Counted from the first letter of the stretch, positions 27,001 through 37,399 are shown. The stretch is 64,000 nt of DNA from Pycnopodia helianthoides (GCA_032158295.1 CM063249.1:5843195-5907194); one strand, 5' to 3'. Notes: generated by a model not told the origin, from the sequence alone. Numbers and translations: made by a program.

Positions 27001-28588
27001 TACCCAATATTGAAGTAAAGTTTTACACAACTATTTAGCAAGATTTAACCCAACGCTTGTTGGGTAAACTTTTACCTAATACTTATGAGGTTCACCTGCT
27101 ACATCTAAAACAGGGTAATATTTTACACAAGCTGTGTAATCTTTTCTCTGTGTGTAGATACGCTTCTATAATGAGATTGGTAATACTGTTTCGCAAATAT
27201 TTGTTTTATTTTGACAATCGATAACACAAAATAGAACGATTTGACAATTGTTTCTTTAAATTTCCAAGCATTTTTTGTCGTTATTTCCATCTAGAAATGC
27301 GGGTTTCGTACCGTGAAAAGCACAAACAGCGTGGATACCCGTCTGCACATTGACTCTGAAGGCTCGAAGAGTTTCCACTGGCAATTTTCCCGGGCACGTT
27401 TCTTATGATTTTAGCAACATTTCCCACCCAACACAACGTTTAAGGCACTGGACACGTTTGGTAATTACTCAAAACAAATATTAGCTTAAAAACTTACTTG
27501 GTAACGAGCAACGGAGAGCTGTTGATAGTATAAAACATTGTGGGAAACGACTCCCTCTGAAGTAACGTAGTTTTTGAGAAAGAGGTAATTTCTCTTTAAA
27601 TTATTAAAAGACTTCTAGCCAGAAGCCTTTTATTATGCACCTGAAAGCACACAAATTTGTGCAACAAGAGTGTTTTTTCTTTCATTTTTTTCTTGCAACT
27701 GCGATGACCAATTGAGTCCAAATTTTCACAGATTTGTTAGTTTATGCATATGATGGGATACACCAGGTGAGAATACTGGTTTTTGACAATTACCAAAGGT
27801 TTCCAGTGTCTTTAAAAGGTTTTTCAAACATGTATAATTTAACGTACAAAATGTGTACTACTCATTAGGCCTACATTGCCCGTGGTTTGACATTCGTTCC
27901 TTTGCATTCCGAATTTTGAGTGGTCAGTTTCACATGTCCAAACCCCATGGGCCGGGCACCGCTATTTTTTTATACAGAATCGAAGAGGAGGGACCAAGGA
28001 AGTCGGTTTCGCCATGGTTTCGCTAATGACAAGAACTATACACATTATATGCAATTTCAAATTATCCGGTTTTTGGACCCCATATTATGTCAAATGGTCA
28101 GGTCGTTAAGGCTAAAACAAAAGAAATGTTGTCCGAGCGATAACTCAAGAAGGGCTTGACATATCAAGTCCAAACTTGATGTATAGATTGGTCTCAGGTT
28201 CCCCCAGAAGCCTATTATTGTTTTTGGACGCCCTACATCAACATGTTCAGGTCGTTAAAGCTAAAACAAAAGAAATGTTGTCCGAGCGATAACTCAAGAA
28301 TGAGATTAATCTCAGCGGGGCATTTGTGTTTGTTAACACACCATTCTTGTTACTGAATGTTGCTACTCACCGTTTGTGCGTATAAGCACTTCTGTCAAAG
28401 GTGGTATCGGTAAAACGTACATTAAGAGCTATGAGCACATAGCACGGGGACAGCCAACAAAGTATGGACAATCCCACTTTTTGTACCGTCTGTCCGACGC
28501 TAGAGCCTGCCTTGCTCGCCTTGCTTGCGAAGTGTACAGTCAATCCACCTGCAGCTTGTCGATTGCGTCGGTTCCCCATCGCACCCAA
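11837..28588 (-). CDS. ST6GalNAc-like sialyltransferase (GT29), seven exons
   Basis: The gene encodes a type II Golgi glycosyltransferase predicted to move sialic acid from CMP-Neu5Ac to GalNAc/Gal-type acceptors. Exons: 28588-28371, 25092-24960, 22404-22254, 19186-19022, 14218-14101, 12934-12789, 12098-11837. Exon 1 has a short basic cytoplasmic tail and a membrane anchor ([20 protein letters not shown]). Exon 4 holds sialylmotif L ([13 protein letters not shown], then [10 protein letters not shown]). Exon 7 holds motif S ([20 protein letters not shown]), a motif III-like YYYDKKY, and a VS-type H-x4-E (HDIGAE). Total length is about 395 residues, normal for the family. All seven exons join in phase except exon 3 to exon 4, which is off by one base, probably an A-run error in exon 3. 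The motif L wording is closest to ST6GALNAC enzymes; the exact linkage cannot be decided here. The large introns are filled with mobile elements. Confidence 0.85.
12789..12934 (-). CDS. Sialyltransferase exon 6
   Basis: The exon encodes [16 protein letters not shown] and [14 protein letters not shown]. The donor is AAGGT|gtaagt; this choice, rather than AAG|gtgtaa two bases earlier, keeps exon 7 in frame and gives a near-perfect donor. ILHPDF is a family hallmark just before motif S. Confidence 0.85.
13737..13995 (-). mobile_element. Fold-back repeat, second copy
   Basis: 13740-13881 forms a near-perfect hairpin (ATGCCTCGAAATTGCGTGG with CCACGCAATTTCGAGGCAT). The flank CCAACTCGACCGATCCAAGG matches the 8.2 kb copy. 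Confidence 0.78.
14101..14218 (-). CDS. Sialyltransferase exon 5
   Basis: The first base completes Arg, then [14 protein letters not shown] and [12 protein letters not shown] follow. Family members have the same VN..I..G...DVG.R...Y pattern after motif L. The exon ends AAG|gtaggg in phase 0. Confidence 0.85.
14434..14654. mobile_element. 221-bp TIR element
   Basis: GATCCCTTCCCATGA pairs with TCATGGGAAGGGTC. The core is GC-rich with ACGCGCG runs. Intron 4 of the sialyltransferase. Confidence 0.6.
14840..15076 (+). mobile_element. SINE with B-box head
   Basis: CGGTTCGAATCCCACCTC, then ACCAGAGCCTTGGATGTG and a conserved body through GTTATACCTGGATGTAACCT. Carries a chance 61-codon open frame. 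Confidence 0.55.
15142..15220 (+). repeat. AAAC microsatellite
   Basis: About 18 near-perfect AAAC units. Confidence 0.9.
16367..17259. mobile_element. 893-bp fold-back element with long inverted arms
   Basis: Arms of about 280 bp start GTTGCGATAATCGTAACCCT at both ends. TA flanks both sides, as for Tc1/mariner-type insertions. The arms extend inward past AAAAACTTACCAGA. The spacer (about 16660-16980) is GC-richer and has no clear open frame. Confidence 0.85.
18215..18345 (-). mobile_element. tRNA-derived SINE (Leu/Ser-like head)
   Basis: The minus strand shows an A-box (GTGGCCGAGCGG) and B-box (GGTTCGAGTCCC) about 55 bases apart, then GACACCTGTGTCCTTGAACA. The cloverleaf is poor, so this is a SINE head, not a working tRNA gene. 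Confidence 0.7.
19022..19186 (-). CDS. Sialyltransferase exon 4, sialylmotif L
   Basis: The exon follows an acceptor behind a long T tract (27 bases) and begins CPSNLEAF. It contains the donor-binding motif [13 protein letters not shown] with [12 protein letters not shown], and ends CG|gtaaga in phase 2. The motif cysteine pairs with the motif S cysteine in known GT29 enzymes. Confidence 0.88.
19190..19217 (+). repeat. Poly-A run of 27
   Basis: On the sialyltransferase sense strand this is the polypyrimidine tract of exon 4's acceptor. Confidence 0.85.
20385..20730. repeat. TTCGGAC/GTCCGAA inverted repeat island
   Basis: More than fifteen GTCCGAA or TTCGGAC heptamers in units of about 16-18 bases. 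The left part runs GTCCGAA and the right part TTCGGAC, so the whole can fold around 20636. Confidence 0.85.
20930..21150 (+). mobile_element. LINE 3' tail with GGCGCTATATAAA end and ATT microsatellite
   Basis: GCGCCTTGAGGCCTGGCATA, then AGGCGCTATATAAA and a TTA repeat. This tail is frequent at 3' ends of invertebrate non-LTR elements. Confidence 0.55.
21805..22190 (+). mobile_element. TTAA MITE family B
   Basis: Ends TTAAAGGCACAGTACACGTT and AACGTGTACTGTGCCTTTAA are a perfect inverted pair. Located 64 bases from sialyltransferase exon 3. Confidence 0.85.
22254..22404 (-). CDS. Sialyltransferase exon 3 with a one-base phase fault
   Basis: Read from a caaaag acceptor in phase 0, the exon contains [15 protein letters not shown] and [14 protein letters not shown]. 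The Pro-Phe-Gly-Tyr stretch resembles the segment before motif L in this family. The exon ends AAAAG|gtatag in phase 1, but exon 4 needs phase 2. One missing base, most simply in one of the A-runs at 22254-22290, explains this. Confidence 0.6.
22579..22932 (+). mobile_element. TTAA MITE family B
   Basis: Ends TTAAAGGCAAAGTATACC and its diverged inverse ...CGTATGCCTTCCCTTTAA; same internal landmarks as the other copies. Confidence 0.83.
22990..23140 (+). mobile_element. SINE copy related to 49.3 kb
   Basis: AAGGTCGAACCCCACC then GTGCCTGTGGATTC, CACAGGACTCGGGAAAGTAC. Same 3' segment as the 49.4 kb element without the inverted arm. Confidence 0.55.
23617..24002 (-). mobile_element. TTAA MITE family A
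   Basis: Complete copy in reverse orientation, inside sialyltransferase intron 2; TTAA at both ends. Confidence 0.88.
24760..24787 (+). repeat. AAG microsatellite
   Basis: About nine AAG units. Confidence 0.85.
24960..25092 (-). CDS. Sialyltransferase exon 2, stem region
   Basis: The exon lies between a tttcaag acceptor and a TCT|gtaagt donor and has 44 codons plus one completing base. It reads [17 protein letters not shown], then [18 protein letters not shown], the stem-to-catalytic linker. Two Asn-x-Thr sequons (NWT, NKT) fit a lumenal segment. Confidence 0.7.
25140..25527 (+). mobile_element. TTAA MITE family A
   Basis: Complete copy starting 48 bases upstream (sense) of sialyltransferase exon 2, in intron 1. 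Confidence 0.88.
26553..26601. repeat. Palindrome ATTGATCTACATTATA
   Basis: TTGATCTACATTATA then its inverse around a CTG centre, a stem of about 18 bases; both flanks carry TTCATGACCAT. Confidence 0.7.
27440..27815 (+). mobile_element. TTAA MITE family B-like, ends TTTAAGGCACTGGACACG
   Basis: Inverted ends (GGCACTGGACAC with GTTTCCAGTGTC), TTAA flanks and a body unlike family A or B. I associate this end type with sea-star genomes, which is memory rather than a search. Confidence 0.75.
28078..28306 (+). repeat. Direct repeat, two copies 157 bp apart
   Basis: CAGGTCGTTAA-GCTAAAACAA and TGTTGTCCGAGCGATAACTC occur in both halves. Intron 1 side of the sialyltransferase first exon. Confidence 0.8.
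28371..28588 (-). CDS. Sialyltransferase exon 1, membrane anchor
   Basis: The ATG is at 28588, followed by a basic, Gly/Ala-rich N-terminus of about 35 residues, one hydrophobic anchor of about 20 residues, and the start of the stem. It ends ACGCACAAACG|gtgagt in phase 2, which joins exon 2 to give [10 protein letters not shown]. Two ATGs (residues 1 and 4) are possible starts; the first is chosen. Confidence 0.7.
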
Positions 28589-29889
28589 TCAATGGCACTT
28601 GCACTCCGTGTGCTGTCTCCGCAGAAATATGCTAACTTCCCACTGAGAGCTGAATGGACAACTAAAACGGCACCGAACGTCTAATGTACGCGCATATCTT
28701 TGGACTTCGACCTTAGTCGAAGGAGAGGGAAACAACTCGATCCGGAGCACCATAGCACACACGAGTGACGCATCACTTGTGGGTGCACCCCACCAAATAA
28801 TCTCCCATAGCACACAGTGCAAAATGCTAAATATTCAAAAATACACGAAAAATACTTAAAAGTCTCACAGCTTTTAACTTGAAAGGGAAAATTATTGATT
28901 GACTCTTGAACTTTTATTCTCTGCTCAATTTTATATGGGGAGTCCCTGGGCCCGTCGAGTTATTCTCCCTCCAAGTAAAAACACCCCTTCACAGGTCTAA
29001 TTTTCAAAACGTCCGAGCATCAATCTTGAAAAATGTCCCTACACCTCTCAGCAAATAGGACCATTTATTTCAGGGCCTATGTCATCCAAAATACCTCAAG
29101 CTGGAAGTCAACGACCCCCAGGTCACAATTGGGCAACATTTTTACACTGAAACACTTTCTGGGGGCTCTCAAATCTGTCTAATATAGAATATTTTGAGGG
29201 CCTACAAAATATTAATGAGCTCGACGCTCTGTTTTCTCCTATTTGGTGGGGTGCACCCTTGGAAACTGTAACGGGGGGATCCCCCCGGGAGGTACCGGTA
29301 TAAGCGGGGATGTAACTACAGACCTCTCGATTTCAACGTCACAGCCCGAGTTTTTGCTAACCGGGGTCGGAAAACTATGGAAAGCCATAAATGCAAAACA
29401 AAAACAGATAGCCACAGTTGTGAACAATGTTACACAAATATTCAAAAAATAGTGTTGAATTTGTTGGAAACAAAGCAGCCAATCATGAGAGGTACTTTAC
29501 TAAATTGAAAGATTGCAATTTGTTTTTAAATTTTTGTTGAAACATCTGTTCACACGATTGAGTGTTTTGCTAGCATTCGGCCTTCCATGCCAACCAGCGC
29601 GGTTTGTTTATCACCAATGTAAAGGTATATTAGTGGGGCCAGGGTCATCGTCCATACCAGGCGCTGTTTGACCATGGAAGAAGTATTCTACCTCCATGGT
29701 TTAAAATATAATATTAGTAGGGGAGATGGCCTTAGCTTTTGATCCAAACCGGACCTTCGTGCATTATTTTGTTACCATGTTTCCACTTCGTATACCTGAA
29801 AAAAACTGTGGGACAATAAAGAGACTTTAATTTTGAGATGGGCTCAACGACAACAAATAATGCCTTGAACGATGACGTGTCAACGAAAA

Positions 29890-29952
29890 ATGTGAGATCT
29901 TGGCTTTTGTGAATTGTTGTGCTTATAGCAGCTCTATGAAATTGGGCCCGGT
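29890..29952. mobile_element. Fragment of the GGGCCC MITE
   Basis: GCAGCTCTATGAAATTGGGCCC matches one end of the 51795 element. Confidence 0.5.
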
Positions 29953-30469
29953 TCACTATTGTCCATCCCGACAGGGATCCAACTTAGTCATGTAGGCATA
30001 CGTATATAAACCAATGGAACATGGGGGGCACAGACTATAGATATATTGGTCAACAATTTGAAAAAATTTAGGTGTGCCCCCAGTATCAGCGCCTGTTAAT
30101 GTATATTTTCTCTGTCTATGTGATCGATCGTCAACCTTCGTGTACCATTTGGTGTTTACCTTCCACGTCATGTTGTTGTGTCTATGTTCGTCGTTCTCAT
30201 GGTAACAACAGTATGACCTCTCAGTGAATCATTTGCATAGATGTGCACGCTTCTCAAGAGGAATCCAGCGTCCGGCGTGTCCATGGTTACAATCCTGATT
30301 ATTCCAAACGAGGCTGCAGTTCATGTGCGAGCCCCTGGCAAACCCAGCTGAACAATGAGTCTTCCAAAGATGAAAATCATCAGCACTTTTGTTGGTAGAT
30401 TAGTCGACAAACTACCTCAATCTTCCAGCGGGACTTGGCGAACACAAATAGATAGGTTGCTTATTAATG

Positions 30470-30990
30470 CAGTAATAATAATAATAATAATGAACCATTC
30501 GTGTATAGCGCATGTCACATTCACAGGGAAGTCTCTATGCGCTTTGAGATGAAAAATACAAGAGAAATGAAAGTAAGACAAAAAAGACAAGTAAGTACAT
30601 GAATGAAAAACTAGTTGACACAGTAAGACATACTGGAGGCTATTGCAAAAATAAATGTGTTTTTAGCTTTGTCTTAAACGAATTCACTGTTTGTACTTGT
30701 TTTATGTTGTCAGGAAGACTATTCCATAATTCTGCTGCTGCTACTGCAAAAGCTCTGGCCCATAAAATTTAGTGAAATTCGAGGGACATACTAAGAGAGA
30801 CTTGAATTTTGAGCGGAGATTACGAACTGGATGATATTTTTGGATGATGTCTTGGAGATAAGTAGGGCCCAAACCTTGCAAACATAAGAAAGTTAAGGAG
30901 GGAAAGAAAGTTATTTTATCGGAAGCCAATGTAAATCATGCAAAATAGGAGAAATGTGGTCACTCTTTTGAGCATGTGTCACCAATCTAG
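30470..30990 (-). mobile_element. LINE 3' remnant (CR1/RTE-like)
   Basis: The minus frames give SPILHDLHWLPIK, GLGPTYLQDIIQKYHPVRN and LRSKFKSLLVCPSN, the conserved end of a CR1-type RT ORF. It has frame shifts and ends with an AAT microsatellite at the 3' side (30467-30490). Confidence 0.7.
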
Positions 30991-30999
30991 CAGCTGAGT

Positions 31000-31190
31000 T
31001 TTGGATTCTCTGAAGCTTGTTAATTTGTACATCGGGAAGTCCATCGGGGGTTTACGAATGGTGGACGTCAGAGCTTACATGGATGCATTAAGAATCACGT
31101 GGTTGCGTCGACTTCTTGTCTCAGAAAGTTCTGGCTGGACCTATTTGTCTTGTCAGATACTTAGTATTGGTCGTTTATTGTACTTATAAG
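31000..31190 (+). mobile_element. L1-like reverse transcriptase fragment
   Basis: GKSIGGLRMVDVRAYMDAL, then ITWLRRLLVSESSGWTYL, matching the post-RT segment of L1/Tx1-type LINEs. Abuts the CR1-like remnant in the opposite orientation. Confidence 0.62.
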
Positions 31191-31424
31191 GTGGTTCAAT
31201 TGATTTATTTGTACGTCATAATTTGTTTAATTATAATAGATTTTGGGTCGACGTATATTAAAGTCACCTGGAAATAGATTTTTCTCTGTTTAAACATAAG
31301 AGTTTATGTATATTAACAATAAAACAATTTTTTTTAGTAATTGTTTGTGAGGATTTATATTAAAAAATTAAAAAGTTAAAAAATAGATAAATTGTTCGGG
31401 GGGTGACTCCGCCCACCCCCCTTT

Positions 31425-31908
31425 GTGACGTCAATCAAGGCAGACTTCGCCTCGATCGAACATCGACCCCCCTCGAATTTGCTTGCGTTTACGTTGTAAA
31501 CACACGTGCAAGTAGGTCCCAGTAGTGATCTTGTACGTTTCGAAAAAGGGGGTTTTTCTTGCATTTTCCGGCCATGCCGACCAGGTGTATTGCTGCTGTA
31601 TGCAGCTAAACAACTAATGATTGGGTCAGTCTGCATTTGTTTCCTGCAGATCCCAAGTATAAGCGGTTGTGGGCCGCGAAAGTCAGACTAACGACGTCGT
31701 TTTCGGCGCGATGTGCCATGTATGAATTCCTCGGTTTTCGATTGAGACCGCGCTGAAGCCAGCTATATAGTATACGCTAGCTAGTACATGTATACTGTGA
31801 TGTGGGTGACGTCCGCATACGCATCATACCGAACAGGTACCCAGACGTAATATACGGGGCCAGACTACATTTTTTCTTCTTCAAGTATCGTGCCTTGATT
31901 GACGTCAC
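31425..31908. mobile_element. 484-bp TIR element carrying a THAP-like start
   Basis: Perfect 18-bp ends GTGACGTCAATCAAGGCA / TGCCTTGATTGACGTCAC enclose a broken THAP reading frame. THAP zinc fingers are the DNA-binding end of P-element transposases, so this may be a non-autonomous P-type derivative. Confidence 0.6.
31574..31756 (+). pseudogene. Broken THAP zinc-finger fragment
   Basis: From the ATG: MPTRCIAAVCS, stop, then TTNDWVSLHLFPADPKYKRL and WAAKVRLTTSF. The C-x4-C pair, SLHLFP, and the Trp after the KY-KRL helix follow the THAP N-terminal pattern. The stop is codon 12 (TAA at 31607). The later C-x2-H pair is not seen, so the domain is truncated. Confidence 0.6.
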
Positions 31909-33065
31909 GAACAGCGCCACCATGTGTCAAGGTAAAGAGGGCCGCTTCCTCTTAAATTTGTAATTAAAATAAAAACTAATTTTTAAAAACCTTAGTTAAC
32001 TGTTTATTCCACATTCCACTCATCAAAATACGTATATTAATGACAAAAGCTTTATTTGTACAAAATAGCACTGCCAGGTGCCTTTAAGCCTTTAGTCCCT
32101 GCACCGGCCGAGTTGGATGAAAAAAAAAGAAACCTTTTAAAGACTCTTGCAGTAAATTACTAGAATCGTGGTTCAAAATATTCTTTAAAAGATACCCAAT
32201 TAGGCTTTCTAGTTTACGTACAATTGTGGTTCTTTTCGCTGGTAGTCCAAAGGGAACAAAGTGCCTCCCGTTAAAAGCTACCGCAAATATTTATGGTCGT
32301 TATCTTTCATGAGGTTAAAATGAACACAATAGTTTTATTTCTTTTTTTGGTATATTTTATTCACATTATCACATTGTAACCCAAAGGTCAAATTGCATGA
32401 TAATTTACAACATTAAAAACATCAAAATCACAGTAAACATGAATTAAACAAATTAAGAGTTGGGTTGGTTAAGATTCTAGAAAAATAAAATTAGTACATT
32501 GCACATACTTGTAGGATAGTCTGCCTCAAATCATTTAAAAATTTAAAAAGCTGCTCACAGAGAAGACTTATTTAGATAACTGATAAAAAAGTTAACACAG
32601 GCTGTTTTGTTGTTATTAATCAAAATGCGAGTAATAATCTTGCACAAATTTGTGGTGGCACTAATTATAAAAAGATAATTAACAGCTTAATTAATAATTC
32701 AAGGCTGTTACCTGGCGTTAACTGCTCATACTACTAATAATAATCACACTAGCGTTAATTACAATTCAACTGTGAAGGGCGAACATTAAAAACTGATATA
32801 GCCTACGCAAACAATTGCCATTGTCTTGACACCAATGCGTACCAATGACTATCTAGTTGTAATATGATGTTACGTTTTCCCCTCTCCAAACTAGCCTTGA
32901 TCAAGGCATTGGAGTTTTGTCTTCATTTATTTAATTTTGTTGCTTTACCTGCCCGAGCTAGCTACATACACCGTAGGCCTAAAAACTATGATTATTCTTT
33001 GCGCCGCGCAACCCGCGTATGTGTGTACGTGTGTAGAAACAGCACTGCAGTATAGGTGTGCGCCT

Positions 33066-33250
33066 GGTTTCATATTCACTACCTTATGGAGACCGAGAAC
33101 AAACCAGAAAAGGGAAAACAAAGGGTCTCCATAGGGAAATTCTATAAAGACTGGGTTGCTCCACAAGGAATTTTGTGTACAAAGTCTATGGGAGGTTCTT
33201 AACTACAGGGACAAAGGAAAGAACAAAAGATGTCTCCACAGGGATGCAAA
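33066..33250 (+). repeat. Dispersed 180-bp repeat, copy 1
   Basis: TTTCATATTCACTACCTTAT through AAAGATGTCTCCACAGG; the second copy is at 54073. Confidence 0.8.
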
Positions 33251-33332
33251 AAAAAAAAAAAGGAATGGGTGCCATGTGTGTGTGTATGCATGGTGTATGT
33301 TAGCCCTGGTGGCCTTTCACTTTCGTATTACA

Positions 33333-33394
33333 CTATACACCTAGCCCTATATAGGACTGAGAAAGAAGAGTCCTATATAGGGCTAGGTGTATGT
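33333..33394. repeat. Hairpin, CACCTAGCCCTATATAGGAC stem
   Basis: Perfect arms of about 26 bases around a GAGAAAGA loop. Confidence 0.85.
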
Positions 33395-33795
33395 GTGTAA
33401 TGACTGACGGCCTCCGCATGCGGACAGTAATACGAGTGTGGATGACCTGCGCACAGTAGTAGTACGGGCGTCGTGCGATGTGATACACACATTATGCACA
33501 CAGTACGTGCATGGCTATTGAGCAAGGCTATCTCCAAACACAAACTGGTGAGCGTTTCCTCCCATACCTCATGTTACAGTGTATCGCTTTGGGTGGCTGG
33601 GCGGTCCAGTGGCTAAAACGTTAATTCTTGCCAGAAATTTACGCAAATTCATAAAACATCCACTCACTAAAAAAAAACCCCGATTTGGTACAACATTCAG
33701 ATCAAGGTCGGTGATAAATGTATTCATTATCATCACTGGATGTCAGCTGGGGTATTCTTTGTCGGTTATGTTTTAGACGATAATGGTAAATTTTA

Positions 33796-34500
33796 ATGGT
33801 TAAAAAACAACGCTGTTCCTTTCCCCCCCAGCTTCCGTTCAATTTTCAAGTTCTCCTGAGTGATAAAAAGGGTTCTCGTAGATTATACGACATTTGTATT
33901 CAGTCTAAAAAAGTTGTTAGGAAGTCTGTGGACAACTGGGAAAGGAAACTCCCCATTAATTATGACTCTATACCGAATGCGCTTTCTTTTTTAATGTACC
34001 CTTTAATACATGCACTGTTGATTCCAAGCTCAAAAGGGTTCATTTCTTTTCAAAGTCGATACAAAAGATTTCAATGTAAATGTACCTTTTGTAAGACTGA
34101 AGAGAAATCCCTCATTAATCTATTTTGTAAATGTTATTCTGTAATCTCTTTCTTGAACTCATATCTATTGGTTGGATTAATGAAAAGATCAAGGCTAGTC
34201 TCGTAGTAGACAATGAGTTGATGTTGTTTGGTATTACTGGTAAAAAATACTAATGCCTTAATCTATTCTTTTAACTAATAGCTCGCTTTCACATTTATAA
34301 AATGAAAATGAACAGACGTCCATGTATTGTAGCTTTTTAAAAATTACATCTGCGAGAAATACCTGTCAGTTGTCAATGGAACTTCTCAGAAATTTAATTC
34401 GAAACTGAATAAGTATTTTGTACTCTGTTAATAACTTTACTGTAACCTGTTTAATTCTTATTCCCTTAATTATCTTTTTTATGTTAATGTATGTTGATGA
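33796..34500 (+). mobile_element. L1-like LINE 3' end
   Basis: VLLSDKKGSRRLYDICIQ, WERKLPINYDSIPN and CTFCKTEEKSLINLFCKCY (a zinc-knuckle segment), then after a frame shift WINEKIKASL and ELMLFGITGKKY. Typical C-terminal end of L1 ORF2. May belong with 31000-31190, separated by a 2.6 kb insertion, but that is unproven. Confidence 0.65.
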
Positions 34501-34814
34501 TTAGAGAGCTATATAAATTGTTATCCACGGGATAAAAAGATACATACAAAAAATATAAAGTCATGGATGACTGATGGTATTTTTACGGTCTACTAAAAAT
34601 AAAGTGTAAAAAAGACAAGTTATATAAAATATATCTGAAATGCCCAAATAAAGAGAATGAGAAACGTTAATAAAAACCTTCCGAAATAGACTTAAGCCTA
34701 CTACTACGTACTACTGTGATAAAACAAGCCAAAAATCTACTTTTAACAAAACACATTCATCAATGCAAAGTCTGACGTCAAGGAAACTTGGAAATAGTGA
34801 ATAATCTTCTTAAG

Positions 34815-34958
34815 CCATTTGATTCACGCTAAGTACTATGCAGGATCCAATTTCATGGCTCTGCTTGGAGAATTCGGTGCTTACGACGTCTTGCAAAGCT
34901 CATAGTTATGTGGGCTGTAAGCTCAGAAATCCACGCTCCATAAAATTGGGCCCAGGTC
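34815..34958. mobile_element. Diverged GGGCCC MITE copy
   Basis: Ends with CCATAAAATTGGGCCCAGG, one terminal repeat of the 51795 family; the other end is unclear. Confidence 0.4.
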
Positions 34959-35274
34959 TTTGACAACTACGAATGTTGTCCTCTTTGTGTGACCAGAAGA
35001 AGGTCGTATAACGAAAGTTTAGGAAGGTTAAATTCTGCATGGAAATGGGAAGACATGTTTTGGGGGGTTATTCTAGCATCAAACATAAAAAATACCATAT
35101 TTTTGGTCAGGAGCAATTTTATTTTTACGTCCTTCTGTTTATACTGGGCCGAACTTTTTCGTTTTTTTTTCCGGGTCACTATACGTCCTTGTGCTTTAAA
35201 ACAACACATACTTTTGTTTCAGTACTCTAATAATATATTGGAACTAGGCCAAATTCTCTTTATTATTTCATTGG

Positions 35275-35990
35275 TCCACTTTCATTTAAGTCTCACATGG
35301 TACAACCGAACAAGCAGTCATTTTATTACCTCGTTATTAAAAAAATAAAACCACGGCTAGTAAAATTAATAATAAATTGTGTAAAGATACAATCATTTCA
35401 ATTAATGAATAATGACCGAACTTGCCCTTCGTGTTCTACGTCACTAGATTTGTAAACGTCATAGAATATGATGAGGTGTGGGTTTTGCAGTGCAACCATT
35501 TATGTTCACAAATCTGAAGGGTGTAACCAATGGTGTACCAAGAAATGTTTTGTTTTAATAAATGTCGTCATTGAAAACATTCGTATAGACTTTATTCCAA
35601 GTCTGTGGTGGTAGTTTTCTGTCTACCTAAACAGTTAATACTGCCTAAAATTGAGCCCTCTTGTGGATTGACTTTCGATCATCCTTGAGATGGTGAGTTA
35701 GGGCGTGGGGATAGCCAATCTTGCGTTTTGTGTGATGGCTGATGGAGAAAAATAACCGAGACTTCAGACTTGAAATCGAATCTAAATTTTCGATTGTAAA
35801 CTTCGTGTCTCGTAGCACCCGTATCGGCCTCCGGATCCTGAGTAAGAAGTTTGTTGTCAAAGTGTGGGTGTGAAGTGGTAGGTCTACTTGCCGGAAAAGG
35901 TTAGTCTGGCCACCGGGTAAAAGATCTGCAAACATATCAACAGACATTAAATGAAACAAAGAACCTCGACAAACTACAAGACACCACCTA
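35275..35990 (-). repeat. Dispersed 0.7-kb repeat, copy 2
   Basis: Reverse copy of 5140-5850. A 104-codon minus frame at 35959-35645 is the longest piece left, including DTKFTIENLDSISSLKS; it has no clear family match. Confidence 0.75.
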
Positions 35991-36468
35991 CAAAGGCCTA
36001 TACACTTCCCTCCATTTTGTTCTCGCCCTATGGAATAAATTGTTTAAACCATCTGTGATTGAGACTTTACTCAACAAGTTCATTCATACATTCCTTGGAC
36101 TGGGGTAACTGCGGAATGTCATCTCACAAAGATCGTCTGTTATGCAAACAAGGAGTTTTGCGCTGTTTTCGAAGTGCTCATTGTGGCGAATACTGCATGG
36201 CATTCAGATCATGACTGTCGCTGACTGGCAGAGGGCAGCGTGCTCTACTAGCCGTACCTCTCAGCTCTAACGTGGAATTGGACGTCGCGCTTTCTGACGA
36301 ACTGTCTTGTAAGTAATTTATCATGATTCTAATTACTATTGCCAATCATGTACATTCAGAAATATTTCGGCAATCACTGTTGGACCTTTAGAGCCAATTG
36401 TGATAAGGTTTGAAGGACGAGAAGGATGAGCATTGTGCTTATGTGAATTTGGCCAGAATTGTCATCAA

Positions 36469-36668
36469 AAACTGCAGTGTATTCATTAAAAGATCTGACA
36501 AGCTCCAGTTTCTGTCCTGACCTAAGTTGATATTATTAACTATGTTATCTCACTATATTTCACTTTTTGAACTGTCTTCAAAAGCCTGCAGTGTATTCAT
36601 AAAAGATCTGACAAACTTCAGTTTCTGTCCTGACCTAAGTTGATATTATCAACTATGTTATCTTACTG
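36469..36668 (+). repeat. Direct duplication, about 120 bp apart
   Basis: CTGCAGTGTATTCAT-AAAAGA through GACCTAAGTTGATATTAT occurs twice with few changes. Confidence 0.85.
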
Positions 36669-37399
36669 TATACTATTATGGTGATACTGGTTTTGGTCGT
36701 GTTGATGATTTACTCCAAGCTGAAGATTTTTTTTCCATTTTACCTATGACCACTGAGGGCGCACTTTAAGTCTTACATTCGTCGGTTGTAGACATGCCGT
36801 AAGGGGAATGTGACTGGGAAAGAATGTAGTCCAAACAATTTGCTTAATTGGAGGAGTATGTTTCATAATTATATTAATTGACAACTGTTTTCTTCATGAT
36901 GATTGCTGTTAACGTTGCCTGGGGCCAAAATCAAGATTATTTTGGTCGTTAGAGGGAGTTTGTTGACAAATTTGGTGTCGCGCATTGATAATGATCCTTG
37001 TCGAAGCACGACAGAATCTGTGGGGTACAAAACTTCTGACTCAACAAAACCCTCCAGATTTTCATTTGTATTTATGCATCGGCTTGTGAGTAGATCATAC
37101 ATAAAATGATAAAGTCATAGATAAGTTATGTAGGAGTTAGATATGTAATTTTGTATGGGATTAAGATCGTGGGAATCTAATTTTAAAATACTAATCCGAT
37201 CACTTCAAGCTTACCATTCTAACAAGTACTGTATATGTAATTGATGGTCAATGCCATAAATTTGTCATGAACATATATGACCCTAACCAGAATGTTATTG
37301 TGTATGCTTTGTAGTAGGTTTTTCGTGAGTGTATGTTGAAGGTAAAATAAACACACTGAACAGTGCAGAACCCAACTTTGACATTCAGCCGACTCCAAA

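Noticed and set aside
33796..34206. 136-codon frame as a host gene
   Set aside because: Matches the C-terminal pattern of an L1-like ORF2 and continues in another frame.
34989..35348. 119-codon plus frame
   Set aside because: Hydrophobic AT-rich chance frame, no splice context or family pattern, overlaps a repeat border.
35645..35959. 104-codon minus frame as a gene
   Set aside because: Belongs to the 0.7 kb repeat also found at 5.1 kb, where the frame is broken.
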